The position numbers and the translations under genes were made by a program. Under the pieces are notes generated by a model that ran no database searches, had not been told where the DNA came from, and worked only from the letters and a program-made list of their open reading frames with translations. Positions 1-6,719 of a stretch of DNA of 11,012 nt are shown here, one piece after another (the first letter of the stretch is position 1; each line of letters begins with the position of its first letter). The DNA is from an uncultured Candidatus Melainabacteria bacterium (lineage in GTDB: Bacteria > Cyanobacteriota > Vampirovibrionia > Gastranaerophilales > Gastranaerophilaceae), in assembly GCA_937891325.1 (NCBI GenBank), contig CALAFU010000245.1, positions 1 through 11,012 on the forward strand, given 5' to 3'.

Positions 1-635
1 ATATAATTACTCAACTCTTTTACTGTCGCATTTTCCATAATATTTTTAAGATTATCTTTAATAACATCTGTCTTCATGCCTGTACTTGCAATGTTGATAT
101 CAAAAATATTAAGTGATTTTTCTACCGCCTTTTTTAAATCAGAAACTGTTTTAAAACCTGATTCATTAAGGGCTTTCAAATCTTCTGATGATTCACAACC
201 TTTAGCTTTTAAATAATCCTGAAAATCTGATTCAAAATCTATTGTCTTTAAATATTCATCAAATTTAGAACCACCTTGAATATAAGTACAATAATCTATC
301 AACTCTATATCAAAAGCTTTTTTCTTTAGATTATCTTCAACAACATTTTTATATTCATCGACAGTTGACGGAGAATCAAAACCATACATTGAGAAAGAAT
401 CCTTGAACAAATTTGATTTTATTTTATCGTATTCTTTGTCTAATTGAGCATGTTTTTCTTGAATTTCTTCTAACGAAAAAGATTTTGAAAATAGTTTTAT
501 ATGTTGGATTTTTTTCGTTTGCTCAGGAAGCGTTCTCATTGCCTCTTGCAATGTCACACATTCATTGTCATATATAAAGCCCTCGCGTCTAGTGTTTATT
601 CTTGCATGATAAAAAAAAAACGGATTTTGCATCAT
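1..635 (-). CDS. Hypothetical protein, Fur-box preceded, C-terminus outside window
   Basis: An uninterrupted minus-strand reading frame of 211 codons runs off the left edge. It begins with two consecutive ATG codons (MMQNPFFFYHARINTRREGF...). I do not recognise the family. From about residue 37 onward it is rich in Lys, Glu, Asp and Asn and looks mainly helical, with possible coiled-coil stretches near residues 50-75. There is no signal peptide or membrane segment in the visible part, so it is probably cytoplasmic. No Shine-Dalgarno site precedes the first ATG. An internal ATG at 537-539 (residue 33) is an alternative start; an AGAGG lies before it but only a few bases away. A run of ten T (611-620 on the plus strand as A) encodes the Phe-Phe-Phe-Tyr near the N-terminus. 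A perfect Fur-type palindrome ends 9 bp upstream of the start, so iron-dependent repression is likely. Reality of the frame is well supported; function is unknown. Confidence 0.75.
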   Translation of the reverse strand, partial: MMQNPFFFYHARINTRREGFIYDNECVTLQEAMRTLPEQTKKIQHIKLFSKSFSLEEIQEKHAQLDKEYDKIKSNLFKDSFSMYGFDSPSTVDEYKNVVEDNLKKKAFDIELIDYCTYIQGGSKFDEYLKTIDFESDFQDYLKAKGCESSEDLKALNESGFKTVSDLKKAVEKSLNIFDINIASTGMKTDVIKDNLKNIMENATVKELSNY

Positions 636-644
636 ACGGATAAA

Positions 645-659
645 TGATAATTATTATCA
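645..659 (-). promoter_or_regulatory. Fur-type operator (7-1-7 palindrome)
   Basis: The sequence TGATAATTATTATCA is a perfect inverted repeat with 7-bp arms and a 1-bp centre. It matches the classic Fur 7-1-7 core TGATAATnATTATCA; PerR boxes differ by having TTATAAT arms. On the minus strand its TAATAAT/GATAAT part also serves as a plausible -10 element, so bound repressor would block transcription of the gene starting at 635. No gene starts rightward from here on the plus strand, so the left gene is the obvious target. That a Fur family member binds it is inferred. Confidence 0.65.
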
Positions 660-686
660 CAAAACAGGCATGAAAAAAATTTATAG

Positions 687-725
687 AAAAGGCGCGAGTT
701 GGCTTTTAGCCAACTCGCGCCTTTT
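687..725 (-). terminator. GC-rich terminator hairpin after the dGTPase/peptide unit
   Basis: A perfect 14-bp GC-rich stem (GGCGCGAGTTGGCT at 691-704, complement at 708-721) with a 3-nt loop is extended by four A-T pairs. Read on the minus strand, the stem is followed by TTTTCTATAAATTTTTTT, a good U-rich tail, 16 bp beyond the stop of the small exported peptide gene. The plus-strand reading also ends in a T run, so it could work in both directions and insulate the Fur-boxed gene from read-through. Confidence 0.8.
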
Positions 726-740
726 TCTAAACTTATTCAA

Positions 741-878
741 TTATTTATACATTTGAACTTCTGGAGCAAAAGTTAATGATGTGATATTTTTGTTTACATC
801 TGCGTTTGCTTCCAAGTGGCTTATACAAAGCATCATTACTACCGCAACTGATACGATTGATAAGATTTTTAGTTTCAT
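741..878 (-). CDS. Small predicted exported peptide (45 aa)
   Basis: A 45-codon gene reads MKLKILSIVSVAVVMMLCIS, then HLEANADVNKNITSLTFAPE, then VQMYK and stop. It has a textbook Sec signal peptide: positive n-region (Lys2, Lys4), hydrophobic core at residues 5-19, and an Ala-Asn-Ala cleavage site at 24-26. That would release a 19-residue mature peptide. Cys18 is not in a lipobox (Met-Met-Leu precedes it), so it is probably not a lipoprotein. AAGGAT (plus positions 884-889) lies 5 nt upstream of ATG and is a good ribosome binding site. The gene starts 13 bp after the dGTPase stop on the same strand and is followed by the terminator, so it is likely co-transcribed with dgt. Function is unknown; it is short enough to be missed by standard gene finding. 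Signal, ribosome binding site and terminator together argue that it is real. Confidence 0.65.
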   Translation of the reverse strand: MKLKILSIVSVAVVMMLCISHLEANADVNKNITSLTFAPEVQMYK

Positions 879-891
879 TTACTATCCTTTT

Positions 892-2172
892 TTATGTAAA
901 ACTGATAATTTCGTTAAAGATTTTGATTGCAAATTTGTCTGTCATTGCTGAAATAAAGTCAATTACAGCTTTTCTATAAGATTGTTGATTTTTGTAATCG
1001 TAAACAACCTTGTTTTGACATTGCATTCTTTCTTTTTCGTCCAAAGCAATTTCTGTATATCTTACTAACCATTTTCTAAAATAAGAAGTCAATGTTGGGT
1101 ACAATGTAGATTCTTTTTCTATTGCACCCAAGATATCTTCTCCAAAATATTTATCAACTTTTTCAAAAATAGTTTCGATAATCAATCTTGCATACTTTTT
1201 GAAAGGTTTTAATCTATCGTGACCACAAATATTTTCAGTATTGTAAGCCTTAATAACTCTCATCATTTCAAAAGTACTGTCAGTAAACTTCAAACCTTCC
1301 TCAATATTTGAGTTTTGACATAAGTCACGGATGAAGTAGTAAGTCAAAATGTTTGTACTTACGTTTTGCAATCTTTCATTAGGGAACGCAACTTGAATAA
1401 TGTGTTCTAATTCTTTCTTTTGATCTTCTGTCAAAATGTTATAAATTAAAGCATCTTCAATATCTCTGCCTAAATATGCAATTGTATCAGATAATTTTAC
1501 AACACAACCTTCATAAGTAAATGGTGATAAGTGGCTTGCATATTGAATTGTAGACAAATCACAGAATTCATCTCTAGGTTTTAAAACCTTGTCATTAACT
1601 TCGCCACAGTGGCAAACAATACCGTCACGAACAGCGTAAGTTAAGTTCAAGTTTTGTTGACGTCCTTGATAATCAGGCAAAGTTTCCAAATTATCAACGA
1701 AGTTCAAGCTGTTGCCTTCGTGCCAAAAACGTTTTTGAATACCGTATTCGTTTACAATATCGTTTAAAATGTATTCGCCCTGATGCCCGAAAGGTGCGTG
1801 ACCTAAATCGTGCCCAATTGCGATTGCATTTACAAGTTCTAAGTTCAAGTTCAAAACTTTTGCTATTGTTTCTGCAATTGACGCAACATGGCAAACGTGT
1901 TCAATACGTGTACAAATATGGTCATTGTCTGTTGCAAAGAAAACTTGCGTTTTGTTTTTCAAACGTCTATATGCTGTTGAGTGCAAAATTCTGTGTTCGT
2001 CACGTTCAAACGGTGAACGCTTGTCATAATCTGTTTTATAGATTTCTGTCATACGAGAAACTGCTTGTTCATATTTAGGGTTGCCCTTGAACATAGCCAC
2101 TCTTGAAAAATCTACTATTTGTTTTTCTGTTCCGTTAATTAAATTTTCAGTCATAGCAAAAGTATAGCGCAT
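892..2172 (-). CDS. dgt: dGTPase, HD-domain dNTP triphosphohydrolase
   Basis: Deoxyguanosinetriphosphate triphosphohydrolase-like protein that hydrolyses dNTPs to deoxynucleoside and triphosphate in the cytoplasm, affecting dNTP pools. HD-domain metal ligands are visible: His92 in the segment CTRIEH, His121-Asp122 in AIGHDLGHAPFGH, and Asp229 in VVKLSDTIAY. The ERDEHRILHSTAYRRLKNKTQV block (residues about 56-77) is the typical N-terminal dGTPase signature, and HEGNS (151-155) is also typical. Length (426 aa) is normal for the shorter bacterial dGTPases. The start is ambiguous. The first ATG has no ribosome binding site; a TATACT -10-like hexamer (2161-2166) lies inside codons 3-4, so the ATG at 2154 (residue 7, MTENLING) may be the true, near-leaderless start. 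It is divergent from the EF-hand gene and upstream of the exported-peptide gene. Which dNTP it prefers cannot be told from sequence. Confidence 0.93.
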   Translation of the reverse strand: MRYTFAMTENLINGTEKQIVDFSRVAMFKGNPKYEQAVSRMTEIYKTDYDKRSPFERDEHRILHSTAYRRLKNKTQVFFATDNDHICTRIEHVCHVASIAETIAKVLNLNLELVNAIAIGHDLGHAPFGHQGEYILNDIVNEYGIQKRFWHEGNSLNFVDNLETLPDYQGRQQNLNLTYAVRDGIVCHCGEVNDKVLKPRDEFCDLSTIQYASHLSPFTYEGCVVKLSDTIAYLGRDIEDALIYNILTEDQKKELEHIIQVAFPNERLQNVSTNILTYYFIRDLCQNSNIEEGLKFTDSTFEMMRVIKAYNTENICGHDRLKPFKKYARLIIETIFEKVDKYFGEDILGAIEKESTLYPTLTSYFRKWLVRYTEIALDEKERMQCQNKVVYDYKNQQSYRKAVIDFISAMTDKFAIKIFNEIISFT

Positions 2173-2188
2173 TTTTCAAAACTACAAA
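2161..2188 (-). promoter_or_regulatory. Candidate dgt promoter
   Basis: On the minus strand, TATACT (2161-2166) is preceded by TTTGTA (2183-2188) with a 16-bp spacer. Transcription would begin at about 2154-2155, at or next to the ATG of residue 7. This suggests a leaderless message and the shorter dGTPase. It is based on hexamer resemblance only, and other AT-rich candidates lie upstream. Confidence 0.35.
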
Positions 2189-2268
2189 TACATTAAATAT
2201 ATGAAATTTATGTATAAATTTGTAAACAAATCAAAAAATATCTGCAATAAATTTTATTTTTAGCAGTT

Positions 2269-2274
2269 TATAAT
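2269..2274 (+). promoter_or_regulatory. -10 element of the EF-hand gene
   Basis: A perfect TATAAT sits 29 bp before the ATG at 2304. No convincing -35 hexamer is visible at 16-18 bp upstream. AGGA at 2294-2297 provides a ribosome binding site 6 nt before the start, which supports the chosen initiation codon. Confidence 0.5.
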
Positions 2275-2303
2275 ATTATAGTGATACAAAAATAGGAATA
2301 TTT

Positions 2304-2654
2304 ATGGACTACTCATTAGGAATCAACAACAAGACTCTAAAACGTAACGTTGGTGACGTTTTAAAACAATACGACAAAGACGGAAACGGGCTAAACAGCT
2401 CTGAAATAAAAGACCTTGTAAAAGGTTCGGTTTCAATATTTGGCAAACCTTTTGTAAAAGACAAAACAATCCAAAAAATTCAAGGTCAATTTGATGCAAA
2501 CAAAGACGGTGTTGTTTCAGAAAAAGAAATTGATGCATTTTTGAAGGATAAATATAATATGAAACTTGAAGATGCAAAGAAAATGAATGTAAAAACCTTT
2601 GTTGATACACTTCAAGAGAAAGATGAAGCTCGCAAAAAGGCAGAAAAGAAATAA
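2304..2654 (+). CDS. Small EF-hand domain protein
   Basis: A 116-residue, Lys/Asp-rich protein with two EF-hand calcium-binding loops and no signal peptide, so probably cytoplasmic. Loop 2 (residues 64-75, DANKDGVVSEKE) is canonical, with Asp1, Asn3, Asp5, Ser9 and Glu12. Loop 1 begins canonically (residues 24-29, DKDGNG) but reads LNSSE next, which puts the acidic residue at loop position 11 instead of 12. Its calcium affinity may therefore be weakened or altered. The C-terminus is a highly charged Lys/Glu/Ala tail (about 104-116). The protein is probably a calcium sensor or buffer; no enzymatic domain is attached. It is monocistronic: divergent from dgt, with its own -10 and ribosome binding site, and followed by a hairpin. 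The domain call is firm; the physiological role is unknown. Confidence 0.85.
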   Translation: MDYSLGINNKTLKRNVGDVLKQYDKDGNGLNSSEIKDLVKGSVSIFGKPFVKDKTIQKIQGQFDANKDGVVSEKEIDAFLKDKYNMKLEDAKKMNVKTFVDTLQEKDEARKKAEKK

Positions 2655-2679
2655 TTTTTCTATAACAGAATTCTCTATA

Positions 2680-2708
2680 AGGCGGTCAAAACTATGTTTT
2701 GACCGCCT
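2680..2708 (+). terminator. Hairpin between EF-hand gene and pyk, probable terminator
   Basis: A perfect 13-bp stem, AGGCGGTCAAAAC (2680-2692) with its complement at 2696-2708 and a TAT loop, lies 25 bp after the EF-hand stop. The downstream tail (ATTGTATTGTAAAATTT) is only weakly U-rich, so termination may be incomplete. It stops just before the candidate pyk -35. Confidence 0.6.
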
Positions 2709-2709
2709 A

Positions 2710-2737
2710 TTGTATTGTAAAATTTACCGATTATAAT
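2710..2737 (+). promoter_or_regulatory. Candidate pyk operon promoter
   Basis: TTGTAT (2710-2715), a 16-bp spacer and a perfect TATAAT (2732-2737) would start transcription near 2744, about 45 nt upstream of the pyruvate kinase ATG. The leader contains AAGGG (2776-2780), a suitably placed ribosome binding site. Confidence 0.5.
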
Positions 2738-2788
2738 ATATAAGTGTAAAAAATACAATTTAAAATATTTTATATAAGGGATAATTTT

Positions 2789-4228
2789 ATGATTAAGCAA
2801 AAAAGAAACAAAACGAAAATCGTTGCAACTCTTGGACCTGCTAGTTGTGAAGAAGAAATTATTGAACAATTGGTTATGGCTGGCGCAACAATGTTCCGCT
2901 TGAACACTTCTCACAACACTGCAGAAGAACACGCAAAAACTATTGATAAAATCAGAGCTATTGAAAAGAAATTAAAAGTATTTATTCCAATTTTGGTAGA
3001 CTTACAAGGTCCTAAAATCAGAGTTGGTAACTTGATTAAACCAATTCCACTTGAAGTTGGTATGGATTTAGTTTTGGAATACGGTCTAGAGCAAACAGAC
3101 CCTGAAATTGTACCTGTTGACTACAAAGGTATTGCCGATGACGTTCACGAAGGCGAATGTATTTTGTTAGACGACGGTAAAATCAAAATTCAAGTAACTA
3201 AAAAAGAAGGTAAAAGAGTTTACGTTAAAGTTTTACATGGCGAATTGTTGAAACCTAGAAAAGGTATCAATGTTCCTGGTGGTACAGGTAGTGTTTCTGC
3301 AATTACTGAACGTGACGTTGAATTCATTAAATTTGCCGTTGAACACGAAGCTGATTATATCGCATTATCATTTGTTAGAGACAAAGACGACATTTTATTG
3401 GCAAAAAAATACATCAGCCACTTTGGCGCAGACATTCCTGTAATTTCTAAAATTGAAAAACCGGAAGCTGTTGAAAATATTGAAGAAATTTTAGATGCAA
3501 CAGATGCTGTAATGGTTGCTAGAGGCGACTTAGGTATTGAATTGTCACCTGAAAAAGTGCCAATGGTTCAAAAACAAATTATTGAATCAGCTTTCAATCA
3601 CAGAAAAACTTGTATCGTAGCAACTCAAATGCTTGAATCAATGATTGAAGAACCAATTCCAACAAGAGCAGAAGCATCAGACGTTGCAAACGCAATTCTT
3701 GACGGTGCAGATGCAGTAATGTTATCAGGCGAAACTGCAATGGGTAAATATCCTGTTGAAGCAGTAAAAATGATGGCAAAAATTGCTAGAGATGTTGAAA
3801 GTAGCCCATTCTGCTGTTACAACATTGATTTAGAGATGAATGAAGATTACGAACCAACTCCTCAAGCAATCGCAAGTGCAGCAGTAAAAATGGCTGATTA
3901 TTTGGGCGCAAAAGCAATCTTAGCCTTCACTCACACAGGTTACACAACAAGATTATTGTCAAAATTAAGACCACAAGTTCCTGTAATTGCGGTTTCTGAT
4001 ATGGAAAAAACTTGCAGAAAATTGAACTTGTATTGGGATATTCACCCAACTCTAAAAAATTGGGACGTTGATTTGACTGACAACTTGTTGAAAAAAATAG
4101 ACAAGTTACTACTTGAAAAAACTACATTCCAAAAAGATGATAGAGTTATCATTATCGGTTCAATTCCGAAATTAATCACAGGTAGAACAAACTTTGTTCG
4201 TGTACACAGAATGTGCGCGTTCCAATAA
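2789..4228 (+). CDS. pyk: Pyruvate kinase, predicted K+-independent type
   Basis: Catalyses phosphoenolpyruvate + ADP to pyruvate + ATP, the last ATP-forming step of glycolysis, in the cytosol. Family landmarks appear in order: TKIVATLGPAS (9-19), FRLNTSH with Arg37 (36-42), DLQGPKIRVG (71-80), the B-domain LLDDGKI (126-132), ALSFVR (192-197), catalytic Lys221 in ISKIEKPEAVENIEEI with metal ligand Glu223, ARGDLGIE with Asp247, and ATQMLESM...PTRAEASDVANAILDGAD (278-308). Length (479 aa) is the usual bacterial size, without the extra C-terminal PEP-utiliser domain some species have. At the site equivalent to rabbit Glu117 it has Lys76, with Leu72, Gln73 and Val79 nearby, a set tied to potassium-independent pyruvate kinases. 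It has a good ribosome binding site and is first gene of a likely three-gene operon, with 12 bp to the next gene. Confidence 0.97.
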   Translation: MIKQKRNKTKIVATLGPASCEEEIIEQLVMAGATMFRLNTSHNTAEEHAKTIDKIRAIEKKLKVFIPILVDLQGPKIRVGNLIKPIPLEVGMDLVLEYGLEQTDPEIVPVDYKGIADDVHEGECILLDDGKIKIQVTKKEGKRVYVKVLHGELLKPRKGINVPGGTGSVSAITERDVEFIKFAVEHEADYIALSFVRDKDDILLAKKYISHFGADIPVISKIEKPEAVENIEEILDATDAVMVARGDLGIELSPEKVPMVQKQIIESAFNHRKTCIVATQMLESMIEEPIPTRAEASDVANAILDGADAVMLSGETAMGKYPVEAVKMMAKIARDVESSPFCCYNIDLEMNEDYEPTPQAIASAAVKMADYLGAKAILAFTHTGYTTRLLSKLRPQVPVIAVSDMEKTCRKLNLYWDIHPTLKNWDVDLTDNLLKKIDKLLLEKTTFQKDDRVIIIGSIPKLITGRTNFVRVHRMCAFQ

Positions 4229-4240
4229 TTGAGGTAAAAA

Positions 4241-5053
4241 ATGAAAACACCATTAAATTTTAAAGTTGATAAAGAAAAATGCGTAAAATGCGGTTTATGC
4301 GCAAAAGATTGCTTAGTTAGAGCAATTCAAATAGACGAAGAAGGTTATCCTTACAGCAATGCAACAAACTGCTTAGGTTGCCAACACTGTCTTGCAATTT
4401 GCCCAAACGGCGCAATTTCATCTTTTGACAGAAACCCAGATAATTCTGCACCAAACAGACACAGCGTAAATTCTGACGATTTTATGAACTTAATCGAAAA
4501 CAGAAGAAGTTGCAGACAATACAAACACGAAAACATCGATAAAGAAAAGATGCAAAAATTAAAAAATATGCTAAATTGGGTTCCAACAGGCTGTAACTTC
4601 AAGGATTTGCATTTTTCATTTATTGAAGATGTTGATGTAATGGAATCTGTAAAAGACGATTTATACACAGATTTGCAAAAAATCGTAAGATTTATGCCAT
4701 TCGGTTCAAAGCTAAAAAGCTACAAAAACGCAATTATGAAACGCAATAACGACTTTGTTTTCAGAAACGCACCTCATGCGGTTATTGTTTCAGTGAACAA
4801 AAAAGCACCTTGCAAAGATATTGACCCAACAATTGCTTTGAGTTATTTTGAATTATATGCACAAACATTAGGTCTTGGAACTTTATGGTGCGGTCTAGGC
4901 TTCTGGACAATTCCACTAAGCAAAAAAGTTATGAAACGCTTGGAAATTCCAAAAACTCACAAAATCGCTTATGTAATGTTGTTTGGTAATCCTGCGGTTG
5001 AATACAAACGCGGAATTCAGCCAGAATTTTACGAAATGACAACTGTAAAATAG
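4241..5053 (+). CDS. Ferredoxin-nitroreductase fusion protein
   Basis: An N-terminal 2[4Fe-4S] ferredoxin domain is fused to an FMN-dependent nitroreductase domain. The two cluster motifs are Cys14-x2-Cys17-x2-Cys20-x3-Cys24 and Cys44-x2-Cys47-x2-Cys50-x3-Cys54. The nitroreductase domain starts near residue 80 with ENRRSCRQY (the RRSxR flavin phosphate-binding signature at 88-92) and continues to a typical ELYAQTLGLGTLWCGLGFW segment (about 205-224). The expected role is flavin-dependent reduction of an unknown acceptor, with electrons passed through the clusters from a low-potential donor. The substrate cannot be told. GAGG sits 7 nt before the ATG. It lies 12 bp after pyk and 7 bp before the membrane protein gene, so it is probably co-transcribed, which would tie it to fermentative redox balance (inference). 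Such fusions are common in anaerobes. Confidence 0.9.
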   Translation: MKTPLNFKVDKEKCVKCGLCAKDCLVRAIQIDEEGYPYSNATNCLGCQHCLAICPNGAISSFDRNPDNSAPNRHSVNSDDFMNLIENRRSCRQYKHENIDKEKMQKLKNMLNWVPTGCNFKDLHFSFIEDVDVMESVKDDLYTDLQKIVRFMPFGSKLKSYKNAIMKRNNDFVFRNAPHAVIVSVNKKAPCKDIDPTIALSYFELYAQTLGLGTLWCGLGFWTIPLSKKVMKRLEIPKTHKIAYVMLFGNPAVEYKRGIQPEFYEMTTVK

Positions 5054-5060
5054 GTTATAA

Positions 5061-6500
5061 ATGAAGAAAATACTTAGTCTTAAATATGCAATTTTGTTCT
5101 TAATTTTAGGATTAGGTATTTTCTTTTATCCATTTTTTACAAGCGGTTTTGATAAGCTGGCAGGCACTTACATTGATTCTAGATACATAACTTATCTGTT
5201 GGAACATTTTTGGTTGTGGCTTCACCAAACAGCGCCTCACCAATCCTTGTGGAATGTTCCGATGTATTACCCGTCAACAAACACGCTTGCGACCTCAGAT
5301 TGCTTGTTCGGACTTGGTTTAATTTACGTACCGTTGAGATTTTTATTTGATAGCTATAATTCATTTATGCTAACAGTTATAGCTTTTTGCACTCTAAATT
5401 TTGCAAGTTTTTATTATTTACTTAGAAAATATTTCAAATTTAATGACTTAGCTTGTGCTTTTGGCGGTTTTATTTTTGCATTTTGCCTGTTTCGACAAGA
5501 ACAATTGCTACACGTACAAATTTTTAGCCAATGTTTAAGCGTTTTTGCCGTAATTTTCTTTTTAAAATCAAAAGAAAAATCCTTTTTGGCATATATAGGA
5601 ACTCTATTTTTAGCACTACAACTTTATACAAGTTTTTATCTTGGTTGGTTGTTCTTCTTTGCCGTTGGGCTAACTGCAATAATTTTCTTAGGCTTTAAAG
5701 ATTACAGAACTCAATTATTTTCATTTATAAAAAATTATTACAAAATCATTTTATGCAACCTTTTATTTTTTGCAATTTTGATTACGCCATTAGCCTACCA
5801 TTATTTGCAAAACGAGGTTTTAAAATTTCCATTTGAAGTTATAAAAATGTTCCAAACAACCTTTTTAAACGGAATTTTAAACAACAGCTTTTTAGATAAC
5901 CATATTTTCTTTAAGCTAGAAAATTTTAGCGAAAATACTTATTACGGACTTGGAATTTTTACAACTATATTTTTAATTTACGGACTAATCAAATTGAAAA
6001 CGTATAGAAGATATTGTATCGCCGTTATATTATGCGTTCTAGCGATAATGAATTTTATCTTTGTTGAAAAAATAATTTATGATTACGTAATCGGCGGTGG
6101 GGCAATTAGAGCTTTAGTCAGATATTTCAATATCTTAATTCCAATGTTTGCGATAATTTCAGCCTACACGATACAAAACTTGAACAAAAACATTGTAAAA
6201 TGGCTTATTATAATTTTGATTGTAGTTGAACAAATTTCAGTATTTCCATTGTTTGACTGGACAAAAACAGGGGCTGAAAAGATTATAAATAGCTATGATG
6301 TACCTAAAACCTGCAATGTAATTTTTATAGATTATAGCAAAATACCAACCTCTAGCAATATTGAACTAGATAAATACGAGGTTGACGGAATGTGGGTAGC
6401 ACTAAGAAATAAAATTTATACAGTGCATGGCTACGGTGCATCAATGCAACCTCGTACACAAACAAAACTTCAACCCGAGTGTATTTTAGAGTTGAAATAG
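5061..6500 (+). CDS. Polytopic membrane protein, GT-C glycosyltransferase-like
   Basis: A 479-residue integral membrane protein with an N-terminal transmembrane segment (about 8-26) and roughly ten more (near 84-97, 103-121, 131-145, 155-168, 176-190, 192-210, 229-246, 297-311, 317-335, 355-371, 380-396). The segment GTYIDSRYITYLLEHFWLWL (35-54), with Asp39 in the first extracytoplasmic loop, followed by a YYPSTNTLATSD stretch (69-80), resembles bacterial GT-C-type membrane glycosyltransferases that use lipid-linked sugars. The later GGAIRALVRYFNIL (345-358) also fits these families. No proven catalytic motif beyond this can be cited, so transfer of a sugar at the outer face of the membrane is an inference. 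The short soluble tail (about 400-479) ends in a Lys/Gln/Pro-rich sequence, and the C-terminus may be shortened relative to relatives. It starts 7 bp after the nitroreductase stop, with only a weak ribosome binding site. Confidence 0.7.
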   Translation: MKKILSLKYAILFLILGLGIFFYPFFTSGFDKLAGTYIDSRYITYLLEHFWLWLHQTAPHQSLWNVPMYYPSTNTLATSDCLFGLGLIYVPLRFLFDSYNSFMLTVIAFCTLNFASFYYLLRKYFKFNDLACAFGGFIFAFCLFRQEQLLHVQIFSQCLSVFAVIFFLKSKEKSFLAYIGTLFLALQLYTSFYLGWLFFFAVGLTAIIFLGFKDYRTQLFSFIKNYYKIILCNLLFFAILITPLAYHYLQNEVLKFPFEVIKMFQTTFLNGILNNSFLDNHIFFKLENFSENTYYGLGIFTTIFLIYGLIKLKTYRRYCIAVILCVLAIMNFIFVEKIIYDYVIGGGAIRALVRYFNILIPMFAIISAYTIQNLNKNIVKWLIIILIVVEQISVFPLFDWTKTGAEKIINSYDVPKTCNVIFIDYSKIPTSSNIELDKYEVDGMWVALRNKIYTVHGYGASMQPRTQTKLQPECILELK

Positions 6501-6540
6501 AGAAAAGATACCGCAACAACCTCTCACAAAACAATTCACA

Positions 6541-6572
6541 GGATTGTATTGCTCGGCAGAGTGGTATGACGG
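6541..6572. repeat. Degenerate GGATTG...ATGACGG short repeat unit
   Basis: The stretch begins GGATTG, contains TTGCTCGGCAGAG and ends TATGACGG. It resembles the widespread short intergenic repeats of the form GGATTGCTTCG...CGCAATGACGG found in many bacterial genomes. Only one imperfect copy is in the window, so the assignment rests on resemblance. Confidence 0.3.
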
Positions 6573-6621
6573 AAGGTTATTTTTTCTCGACAATAGCTTG
6601 AGTGAAATATCAACATCATTT

Positions 6622-6705
6622 ACAACCACTTAATGAAACAACAGCAAAACGTGTGCTGTTTGAGTGAAACGAGTTCACACGTTTTTGGTTGAATTTAGTG
6701 GTTGT
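6622..6705. repeat. Nested inverted repeat, possible MITE-like or structured-RNA element
   Basis: The outer arms are ACAACCACT (6622-6630) and its exact complement at 6697-6705. The inner arms are AAAACGTGTG (6646-6655) and its exact complement at 6676-6685. The 20-nt apex contains a further short pairing, GTTT/AAAC. The 84-bp unit could form a long cruciform in DNA or a branched hairpin in RNA. Direct flanking target duplications are not evident, so a transposon origin is not shown. Confidence 0.55.
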
Positions 6706-6719
6706 TTTTGATTTGCGTG

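Noticed and set aside
645..659. PerR box instead of a Fur box
   Set aside because: PerR arms are usually TTATAAT/ATTATAA; the arms here are TGATAAT/ATTATCA, the Fur form.
1794..2078. 94-codon plus-strand frame opposite dgt
   Set aside because: It lies wholly within the conserved HD-domain coding region in another frame and shows no coding features of its own.
4351..4668. 105-codon minus-strand frame opposite the ferredoxin-nitroreductase gene
   Set aside because: It is antisense to clear cysteine-cluster and flavin motifs; shadow of the real gene.
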